Below the pieces are notes generated by a model that was not told where the DNA came from, did not search any database, and worked only from the letters and a program-made list of their open reading frames with translations. The position numbers and the translations under genes are program-made. A DNA stretch of 8,256 nucleotides from Opitutia bacterium (GTDB taxonomy: Bacteria > Verrucomicrobiota > Verrucomicrobiia > Opitutales > UBA953), in NCBI GenBank assembly GCA_947463395.1, contig CANHRV010000038.1:1-8256 (forward strand), written 5' to 3'. Positions 1-5,378 of the stretch are shown one piece after another (position 1 is the first letter of the stretch; each line of letters opens with the position of its first letter).

Positions 1-978
1 CTCGCTCCCTTGGGGATAAGTTTCATACTCTATGCCAATAGTTTTAGCGAGTCACTCCTCACCCTTCCGCCGAGGACCAGTTTTTCCAGTGGTATCGTAC
101 AAACGGATTTTGATCCAAATGCCAAATGGGACGCACATCGCCTAAACAATCATCTTCATCAAATTACTTTGCATACGATTGAGGCCTCGAAGCCCGATAA
201 AAATGGTCAAAGACCCGATTTCGTACTTTGGCCTGAAGCCGCTCTACCGGTCTCTTTAGAGAATAAAGTTTACCTGCAAATTCTCACCCAACTCGCTAAG
301 ACTACGCAAACAACCCTCATTATCGGAACCATCGATAAACGTGGCTCCGGCTATGCTAATGGAGTGGCCGTGATTACATCGGAAGGACTACAATCTCCGA
401 TTTATGCCAAGAGACATCTCGTGCCCTTTGGTGAATATGTGCCTTTCGCTGATTACCTGCCCTTAAGAAAGGTCGTTCCCATTCAGGAGGACTGCGTGGC
501 TGGTCAAGACACCGCTCACTTCAGCCTCACCACCCAACGTGGAGAAAAAATCCGAGCGGGTGCTTTGGTCTGTTATGAAGATGTCTTCCCTTCTTTAGGA
601 CGTGAGCACGCCTTGACTGGAGCGCAATTAATGATCGTGGTGACCAACGATGCTTGGTACGGACGCGAAGCGGGAGCCTATCAGCACAATGCCCACTCCG
701 TTCTTTTGGCGGCCGCTACTGGAGTACCCATTCTGCGCTGTGGCAATGCAGGCTGGAGTGGATTTATTGATTCACGCGGACGTATGACAGCCCTGACTCA
801 AGGAGAAGATCCAACCATCTACTTTGCTGGATCTGGCAGAGTCGGCCCCGTGTCCGTAAAGAGGGAAAATTCTCCGCCAACTTTTTGGGTGCAACATGGA
901 GATTATGCCATCGCTCTAGGCGGACTCTTCTTCGTCTTCGCCGCTTTCTGGCGTCGCCAACAAAATTCCAACGACTGA
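1..978 (+). CDS. lnt: Apolipoprotein N-acyltransferase, 3' part (5' end outside window)
   Basis: Lnt transfers an acyl chain from phospholipid to the N-terminal cysteine of apolipoproteins, the last step of lipoprotein maturation, with its active site on the periplasmic face of the inner membrane. The frame is open from base 1, so the N-terminal membrane helices lie upstream. What remains is the carbon-nitrogen hydrolase (nitrilase) domain. The triad expected for the family is visible: Glu in LWPEAALP (codon 235-237), Lys in YAKRHLVPFGEY (409-411) and Cys in LVCYEDVFP (571-573). The motif NDAWYG and the downstream QH also match Lnt. A hydrophobic segment near the C-terminus (about bases 904-951) followed by Arg-Arg fits the last membrane helix. 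The stop codon lies inside a hairpin shared with the convergent gene. A plain nitrilase is a less likely alternative, because the GEYVP motif and the terminal helix point to Lnt. Confidence 0.93.
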   Translation, partial: LAPLGISFILYANSFSESLLTLPPRTSFSSGIVQTDFDPNAKWDAHRLNNHLHQITLHTIEASKPDKNGQRPDFVLWPEAALPVSLENKVYLQILTQLAKTTQTTLIIGTIDKRGSGYANGVAVITSEGLQSPIYAKRHLVPFGEYVPFADYLPLRKVVPIQEDCVAGQDTAHFSLTTQRGEKIRAGALVCYEDVFPSLGREHALTGAQLMIVVTNDAWYGREAGAYQHNAHSVLLAAATGVPILRCGNAGWSGFIDSRGRMTALTQGEDPTIYFAGSGRVGPVSVKRENSPPTFWVQHGDYAIALGGLFFVFAAFWRRQQNSND

Positions 979-1001
979 CCAAGGTCAGTCATTGGAATTT
1001 T
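962..1001. terminator. Bidirectional intrinsic terminator between two convergent genes
   Basis: Two 19-base arms (962-980 and 983-1001) form an inverted repeat with a single mismatch (972 against 991) around a 2-base centre, so the real loop must open a few pairs. The outer ends are AAAA on the left and TTTT on the right, giving an A-tract then stem then T-tract on both strands. On the minus-strand RNA the mismatch becomes a G-U wobble, so the hairpin is slightly better in that direction. It overlaps the lnt stop codon (976-978) and lies 17 bases past the stop of the minus-strand gene. The T-run is short, so efficiency is uncertain. Confidence 0.75.
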
Positions 1002-1018
1002 CAAGGCTTAGGAAGAGA

Positions 1019-1759
1019 TTAGCGACGACGTCCTGAGTTTCCGCCTTCTTCGCCTTCTTCACTTTCCTCGGGACGCTCTTCATCCTCATCCCATTTCAAC
1101 TTACCTTCAAATTCCTTGTCTAATTTTTCGTCGTCCTCGACTTCAGGCAAATCGGCAATCTCCTCTTCCGCGGAAACCGTGCGGGAAGGTTTATCTTCAT
1201 CATCGTCTTCTCCAGGAACTTCATGACCAGCAGGGACGAACTCTAAAATATCTGTAATTTCTTCAAAAGGATGTATGTCGCGACCTTCAATCATCGCTTG
1301 ATTGCGTAATTCGCTCAACTGCTCATCGACATCTTCCACGGTCAACTTCTGTTCCAACTTAATCGTGTCATTGATCAGCTTCACCCGCAGACGCATGATG
1401 TGCTCCAAAAAATCGGCATAAGAACCTTTATCTCCGTCTTTGATATTAGGGAGAGCAAAAAGTTGTTCTTCAGAATCAAGAATGTGTTCAGCCACACGAG
1501 CCAAGCGAACGGTTTCGTCTTTATCAATTGAATGAACCTGGAAGGGCACAAAAGCGGCCTCGAGAATTTCATTGGACAATCCGTATTCACGCAATGGATC
1601 CATCATATCCAAGACCCACGGAAACTGATAGGGATCAAGGATACCTAAACCATCAGGGTCGTAATGTTTCGGATCAGAGTTTTCTTTAACCCACCAGTTG
1701 CCCGTTTCTTTTTTATAACGAATAGTGCACCAGAGCAGTTTAGATGTCGTTACAGCCAT
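1019..1759 (-). CDS. Unrecognised protein with long acidic C-terminal tail
   Basis: I do not recognise this 246-residue protein. The N-terminal part (about 1-60) is rich in aromatic residues, with a Trp-Trp pair at 22-23 and a run of Asp/Pro/Tyr positions around 30-52. The middle (about 80-160) looks helical, with many charged heptad-like stretches. From about residue 179 to 240 the chain is dominated by Glu and Asp, low in complexity and probably disordered, and it ends in Gly-Arg-Arg-Arg. No signal peptide or membrane helix is seen, so it is probably cytoplasmic. The frame stays open upstream to 1984, but that longer version would run into pyrD on the other strand and reads as basic, unstructured sequence. 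The ATG at 1759 gives a sensible start, although no clear Shine-Dalgarno site precedes it. It diverges from pyrD and converges on lnt. Acidic tails occur in binding or chaperone-like proteins, but no function can be given here. Confidence 0.72.
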   Translation of the reverse strand: MAVTTSKLLWCTIRYKKETGNWWVKENSDPKHYDPDGLGILDPYQFPWVLDMMDPLREYGLSNEILEAAFVPFQVHSIDKDETVRLARVAEHILDSEEQLFALPNIKDGDKGSYADFLEHIMRLRVKLINDTIKLEQKLTVEDVDEQLSELRNQAMIEGRDIHPFEEITDILEFVPAGHEVPGEDDDEDKPSRTVSAEEEIADLPEVEDDEKLDKEFEGKLKWDEDEERPEESEEGEEGGNSGRRR

Positions 1760-1881
1760 GATGGCTGGTTTGACCAAGTTTAGGAGAGAGTCAAGAGGCG
1801 GTCGTACCCTCCCCCTTTTTTCAGCACCGGGAAGACTTGTTCTCCGCTTTCCTTCTAAAAAATCCCCCTTAATAAGGAAGT
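1760..1881. promoter_or_regulatory. Divergent intergenic region upstream of pyrD and the acidic-tail gene
   Basis: This 122-bp spacer must hold the 5' signals of two divergent genes. A Shine-Dalgarno-like AAGGA (1874-1878) sits 3 bases before the pyrD ATG, closer than usual. TTCCTT (1849-1854) can pair with AAGGAA (1874-1879), which would hide that site, though a 6-bp stem with a 19-base loop is weak evidence. CCCCCTT occurs twice (1811-1817 and 1864-1870). A TTGTTC at 1837-1842 resembles a -35 box, but nothing convincing stands at -10 distance. I cannot name a promoter on either strand. Confidence 0.35.
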
Positions 1882-2934
1882 ATGTCCTTTCTCTACGAAA
1901 AAGTCTTATCCAAGGCACTTTATGCAATGGACCCCGAAACCGCTCACCAAGTGGGTCTACGTGGTATGGGCATTCTGGGCTCAATCAGCCCATTACGAGC
2001 TCTGCTGGAACGCCGACTTTTGCCAGAAGGTGCCAAGCCAATTGAGCTCTTTGGATTAAAATTTCCCAATCATATCGGACTAGCAGCAGGGTTTGATAAA
2101 GATGGAATCGGTTGGCGCGGAGCGGGGGCTTTGGGATTTGGACATGTAGAAATCGGCACGGTGACTCGCCATGCTCAAGCTGGTAATGAAAAACCGCGCG
2201 TCTTCCGTTACCCTCAACTAAAAGCCGTCGTCAATTCATATGGATTTCCTAACGCCGGAGCTGATGCCTTGCGCACTCGTTTACTCACCCAACCTGGTCG
2301 CGGAAAAAGAGCCTTCCCCTTAGGCATCAATATTGGAAAATCTAAAATCACTCCTCTGGATTTAGCACACGAAGATTACCTCTACTCATTCAAACTTTTA
2401 GCACCTCTGGCCGACTATCTCGTCGTCAATATCAGCAGTCCCAACACACCAGGACTTCGGGCACTCCAAGATCGCGCTCCTCTCATTCAACTCTTATCGA
2501 CTTTAAAAAAGGAAAATCGCCAGACCGCTGGTGGACCTGTACCGCTTTTATTAAAAGTCGCTCCCGACTTAAATCCCCAACAACTGGAAGATATCGTTCA
2601 AGTCGTCGACGAAGTTGGCTTCTCTGGTATCATCGCAACTAACACCACCATTACTCGTCCTGCAGGAACAGAAATTTGCGAAACGAAAGGTGGATTGAGC
2701 GGAAAACCATTACTCGAAAAATCCCTACAAGTGGTTCGATTTCTACATAAGGCGTCACAGGGACGGATTCCCATTATTGGCTGCGGAGGGATCACTGAAG
2801 CCAAAGATGCGGGACGATTTATGGACGAAGGAGCCTCGTTAGTCCAAGTCTACTCTGGTTTAGTTTTTCGTGGTCCCGACCTTGCACGCGAAATCAGTGA
2901 AGGACTCGCTTGGCATCAACGTTCATGGGCTTAA
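1882..2934 (+). CDS. pyrD: Dihydroorotate dehydrogenase (quinone), class 2
   Basis: PyrD oxidises dihydroorotate to orotate in pyrimidine synthesis and passes electrons through FMN to membrane quinone. The 350-residue product is close to the usual class 2 length and shows the family landmarks in order: an N-terminal amphipathic region (about 1-45, including MDPETAH) that docks to the membrane, GLAAGFDKDG (66-75), EIGTVT (90-95), GINIGKSK (148-155), NISSPNTPGLR (183-193) with catalytic Ser186, KVAPDL (225-230), ATNTT (252-256), GGLSGKPL (270-277) and an FMN phosphate site around IPIIGCGGI (296-304), then GASLVQVYSG (317-326). The serine, rather than cysteine, as base and the N-terminal extension both mark class 2. 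The ATG at 1882 aligns with the start of E. coli PyrD and has AAGGA just upstream. The gene overlaps the start of the next gene, so the two are probably co-transcribed. Confidence 0.97.
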   Translation: MSFLYEKVLSKALYAMDPETAHQVGLRGMGILGSISPLRALLERRLLPEGAKPIELFGLKFPNHIGLAAGFDKDGIGWRGAGALGFGHVEIGTVTRHAQAGNEKPRVFRYPQLKAVVNSYGFPNAGADALRTRLLTQPGRGKRAFPLGINIGKSKITPLDLAHEDYLYSFKLLAPLADYLVVNISSPNTPGLRALQDRAPLIQLLSTLKKENRQTAGGPVPLLLKVAPDLNPQQLEDIVQVVDEVGFSGIIATNTTITRPAGTEICETKGGLSGKPLLEKSLQVVRFLHKASQGRIPIIGCGGITEAKDAGRFMDEGASLVQVYSGLVFRGPDLAREISEGLAWHQRSWA

Positions 2935-3434
2935 AGGCTTTCTTTTGTTGGTTGCTCGTGGCTAGCTCAGTTTTGGCGGCCAATCGTCCATTGGCTAAAA
3001 AAGGCGATACAATGGTAGCTGATACTTGGCGGGCTAACCCCAAACAATTTGAAGCCAAGGCCATCAAGACGGCGGTGATGAGCCTAGAGCCCCCTGGGCT
3101 TGTCAGTAGCGAGTCACCCGTCGCCGCCGTTCGCATTCTAACGGGTAATCAAAAAGATGAAGTAGGCGGAAATATCATCGTTTTAATGCCATTGGAAGAA
3201 TTTCAAGATTTTGTCGGTCGCTTTTCACAGAGAGAAATTGGATCTCGTCGCGATGGCACCCTCCTCGGCGCCTCTTACCCGGTGATGAATGGAATTTATG
3301 TCACGATTCAAGGAGAAGGAGTGGCTCTTTATAAATTGAAACCCGAGTTGGTTCAAAAACTAGGTAAGCCGAGCAAAATTCTCGCCGAACAAATCGCCTT
3401 AGAAAAGCAATCAGAAGTGACTGAGAAAAAGTAA
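2925..3434 (+). CDS. Small exported protein of unknown function, overlapping pyrD
   Basis: I do not recognise the family. The 169-residue product starts with a typical signal peptide: Lys4, a hydrophobic stretch at about 5-16 and SVLA before a probable cut after Ala18. A cysteine at position 8 lies inside the hydrophobic core and is not a lipobox. The mature part of about 150 residues looks like mixed beta sheet, with WRANPKQFEAKAIKTAV (35-51) recalling the strand-turn-strand opening of small OB-fold periplasmic proteins; this is only a resemblance. The tail (about 150-169) is charged and helical. The ATG at 2925 overlaps the pyrD end by 10 bases. A TTG at 2910, in the same frame with AAGGA 5 bases upstream (2900-2904), is a credible alternative start that adds five residues. 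Overlap suggests co-expression with pyrD, but no shared pathway is evident. Confidence 0.75.
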   Translation: MGLKAFFCWLLVASSVLAANRPLAKKGDTMVADTWRANPKQFEAKAIKTAVMSLEPPGLVSSESPVAAVRILTGNQKDEVGGNIIVLMPLEEFQDFVGRFSQREIGSRRDGTLLGASYPVMNGIYVTIQGEGVALYKLKPELVQKLGKPSKILAEQIALEKQSEVTEKK

Positions 3435-3444
3435 AATTTTACTT
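3429..3444. repeat. Perfect 16-bp AT-rich palindrome across two convergent stop codons
   Basis: The sequence AAGTAAAATTTTACTT is its own reverse complement. It contains the plus-strand stop (TAA, 3432-3434) and most of the minus-strand stop (3443-3445). A-runs on the left (3426-3430) give some resemblance to a bidirectional terminator, but the stem has only two G-C pairs and no loop, so it would be a weak terminator at best. It may simply result from two facing TAA codons in AT-rich sequence. Confidence 0.6.
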
Positions 3445-3997
3445 AAGGGTTCGCCTTCTTCCGTTGCACGGGAATGTGTACCTCTGATTGCTTAAAGAAA
3501 AACGGAACAAAAGGACTATTCCAGTAAACACCATAAGCCTCTCCCGTCACTTCATAGTCCGTTTGCTTGGTTAACCACTCTCGAAGTTTTGTTAAAGCCT
3601 CCATGTAATTCTCTTCACTGTAAGAACCTCGAACACCAATCGAGGCTACGGAACGAATCGGTAAATCCTGAAACTTAACTTCTGCCGATGGTTGTACATC
3701 GGCCCGTTTTTGGGATTGGGGATCCATGTAAAAAACCATCACACCTGGTTCCATTCGCGCCTCCACGGGTGCCGTCATTGGAATTTGATTGGCGCTGATG
3801 TAGCGAAAGAGTTTTCCGAATAACTGATTATTACTGGAAAAATAACGTCCCGAAGATTCGGCTAAAAGCAAACGGGCGGCGGGAAGTTGTTTAATTTCCA
3901 ATACCCCAGGTGCCGTTCGCGGATAGGCATCCTCAACGGCACTCGCAAATGATGGGAAAAAGGCAGACATAAACATCAAGAAAAGGGCTAATTTCAT
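3443..3997 (-). CDS. Exported SOUL-family (heme-binding-like) protein
   Basis: The 184-residue product belongs to the SOUL/HBP family, whose eukaryotic members bind heme or tetrapyrroles; the role of bacterial members is mostly unclear. Family marks are the strand near FGKLFRYISANQ (60-71), the IPMTAPV motif (72-78), a VMVFYM strand (86-91) followed by a proline-rich turn, a VRGSYSEEN loop (122-130) and the C-terminal SEVHIPV (171-177). Residues 1-20 form a signal peptide with Lys2, a hydrophobic core and ASA before the cut, so the protein should act outside the cytoplasm. Length without the signal fits a single domain. The only histidine is His174, in the C-terminal motif, so a histidine-ligated heme pocket is not evident and heme binding should not be assumed. 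It is a single-gene unit, convergent with the small exported gene and divergent from the DUF502 gene. Confidence 0.88.
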   Translation of the reverse strand: MKLALFLMFMSAFFPSFASAVEDAYPRTAPGVLEIKQLPAARLLLAESSGRYFSSNNQLFGKLFRYISANQIPMTAPVEARMEPGVMVFYMDPQSQKRADVQPSAEVKFQDLPIRSVASIGVRGSYSEENYMEALTKLREWLTKQTDYEVTGEAYGVYWNSPFVPFFFKQSEVHIPVQRKKANP

Positions 3998-4089
3998 TTA
4001 GTATATCTTACGTAGAATATAACCATTAGCAAACTTTAGCCACCAATAGACCCGCTTGCTTCCCAAGGAAAAAGGCTTTTTGTAAAAGA
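3998..4089. promoter_or_regulatory. Divergent spacer with interrupted palindrome and possible promoters
   Basis: This 92-bp AT-rich spacer separates the SOUL gene (-) from the DUF502 operon (+). An interrupted palindrome at 4002-4021 has outer arms TATAT/ATATA and a TACGTA core (4009-4014). -10-like hexamers overlap there: TATAAC (4018-4023) on the plus strand, and TATATT (4021-4016) and TATACT (4005-4000) on the minus strand. Matching -35 boxes are poor; the best is TTGGTG on the minus strand 18-19 bases upstream of the TATATT region. No good Shine-Dalgarno site precedes either ATG. The AAGGAAAAAGG stretch (4065-4075) is too far from 4090 to serve well. Confidence 0.35.
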
Positions 4090-4770
4090 ATGTCCGACCT
4101 CCCAGAAAAAACGACCTTTCTTTCCCGTGTCGGTCATAATTTTTTGACCGGTCTATTCTTAGTTATGCCACTTGGTCTGACCTTTTATGTGGTCACCATT
4201 TTGGTCGGACTAATCGGTGCGCCCGTTCAAGGTATTTTGCAAGCCGTCCTCCCTCTCATTTTTAATAATCCCGATAAGGTCATCAATTTTGAGAGCGAAC
4301 CCCTGCATACAGCTCTGGTCATTATCTCCGCACTTATCATGGCGCTAATCCTCGTCATCCTAGGATGGCTTTCGAAAAGGATTTTTGGAAAAATCGTGCA
4401 CAGTTGGTTTGCTGAAAAAGTGGAACGCATGCCTGGATTGGGCGCTATTTATAACACCATTCGACAGATGGTTGATGCATTAAGTGGAAGAAATAAAGAT
4501 ACCTTTCGTCGCGTTGTCCTTGTGCAATTCCCTCGCCCACATTGCTGGAGCATCGCTTTCGTGACCCACGAACAGCCCGAAGTTTTCTCCGAATTACTTC
4601 AAGAAAAAATGGTGAATGTTTTTGTGCCAAATGCTCCCGCCCCTACCGCTGGATTTATTTTACAAGTTCCCGAAAACGAAATTCGGGAAACCGCTTTAAC
4701 AGTGCCAGAAGCCATCACGTTACTCATGAGTTTTGGTTCGGTAATACCTACTCCTAAAGTCAAAAAGTAA
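4090..4770 (+). CDS. DUF502 family inner-membrane protein
   Basis: The 226-residue product matches the DUF502 family, membrane proteins of unknown biochemical role in bacteria and plants. Two membrane segments are clear, at about 18-43 (with the family's MPLGLTFYVV) and 74-95. After the second helix come the family signatures: the RMPGLGAIYNTIRQ stretch (113-126), FRRVVLVQFPRP (139-150), WSIAFVTHE (153-161) and VFVPNAPAPTAGF (177-189), ending in a PEAITLLMSFGSVIP segment (206-220). The N-terminus is probably cytoplasmic, with both termini on the same side. It opens a three-gene run: the next gene starts 5 bases after its stop, so it is likely transcribed with the RecO-like and nuclease-helicase genes. 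Nothing in its sequence links it to DNA repair, and co-transcription may be incidental. Confidence 0.9.
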   Translation: MSDLPEKTTFLSRVGHNFLTGLFLVMPLGLTFYVVTILVGLIGAPVQGILQAVLPLIFNNPDKVINFESEPLHTALVIISALIMALILVILGWLSKRIFGKIVHSWFAEKVERMPGLGAIYNTIRQMVDALSGRNKDTFRRVVLVQFPRPHCWSIAFVTHEQPEVFSELLQEKMVNVFVPNAPAPTAGFILQVPENEIRETALTVPEAITLLMSFGSVIPTPKVKK

Positions 4771-4775
4771 GACGC

Positions 4776-5378
4776 ATGTCGTCCGTCCCCCTGCGTTGTC
4801 TCGTTCTTGGTCGTGACCCCTCAGGAGAATCGCATTGGTTGCTCACGTTATTAGATGAAACCGTTGGACTAGAACGCTGTTTAATTCGTCAAAGCCGAAA
4901 CCCCAAAACCACCTCACCTGATTTATTTGATGAATGTGAAGTTGTTTTAGAAAAGTCGAAAGAAGGAGGGAATCGTTTTGCACGTGATTATCGATTGATC
5001 GCTCGCCATGCAGGTATTGCCAAAAACCATCGAACTCTGGAACGGGCTTGTCGCTGGGCGGCCATCATTCGCAAAAACCCACCGCCTCCTGAGTCAGCCC
5101 CTGTCTGCTATCGCATTGCTTTAGAAACATTTCGCGCCATGGCTGAACGACCTCGCGCTGATTGTGCCTACTTTAAAGGACTTTGGTTAATGATTAAAGA
5201 TGGTGGTTGGCCCGTGTATGAGCACTGGTTTATGCGACTCGGTCCACGTCAAACCGCCGCCGCTTCCATCCTCTCTCAACCTCTCGACGCTCAGACAATC
5301 GACGAAGAAACGGTCGGACAGTTGACCGCTGATTTAGAACGTTGGTCAGCGGGAGAAATTCACTTTGTTCTTCCTTGA
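4776..5378 (+). CDS. Divergent RecO-like DNA repair protein
   Basis: RecO acts with RecF/RecR to load RecA on single-strand-binding-protein-coated DNA during gap repair. This 200-residue protein resembles RecO in layout: an N-terminal OB-like region (about 5-77) with a VLGRDPSGESHWLLTLLDE start, where RecO has the GE(S/A)D-type turn and the strand pair ending in a T-x-G turn, then DLFDECEVVLEK (49-60), and a helical region from about 80 with the HRTLERACRWA segment (85-95) and KGLWLMIKDGGWP (134-146), like the last helices and Gly-Tyr turn of RecO. It is shorter than the usual length of about 240. Its six cysteines are scattered with no CxxC pairs, so the zinc site of many RecO proteins is missing; E. 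coli RecO also lacks it. Its stop and the next start overlap as TGATG (5376-5380), so the helicase is probably translated by coupling. An unrelated OB-fold protein remains possible. Confidence 0.62.
   Translation: MSSVPLRCLVLGRDPSGESHWLLTLLDETVGLERCLIRQSRNPKTTSPDLFDECEVVLEKSKEGGNRFARDYRLIARHAGIAKNHRTLERACRWAAIIRKNPPPPESAPVCYRIALETFRAMAERPRADCAYFKGLWLMIKDGGWPVYEHWFMRLGPRQTAAASILSQPLDAQTIDEETVGQLTADLERWSAGEIHFVLP

Noticed and set aside
1760..1984. Upstream extension of the acidic-tail gene by 75 codons on the minus strand.
   Set aside because: It overlaps the start of pyrD on the other strand and reads as Arg/Pro-rich, unstructured sequence; the ATG at 1759 gives a cleaner start and a normal divergent spacer.
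1725..2045. Open frame of 106 codons on the plus strand overlapping the pyrD start.
   Set aside because: It is out of frame with the well-conserved pyrD sequence and its product is basic with no family resemblance.
5342..5377. TTG-started extension of the nuclease-helicase by 12 residues.
   Set aside because: The region is the RecO-like coding end in another frame; the ATG at 5378 forms the usual TGATG coupling.
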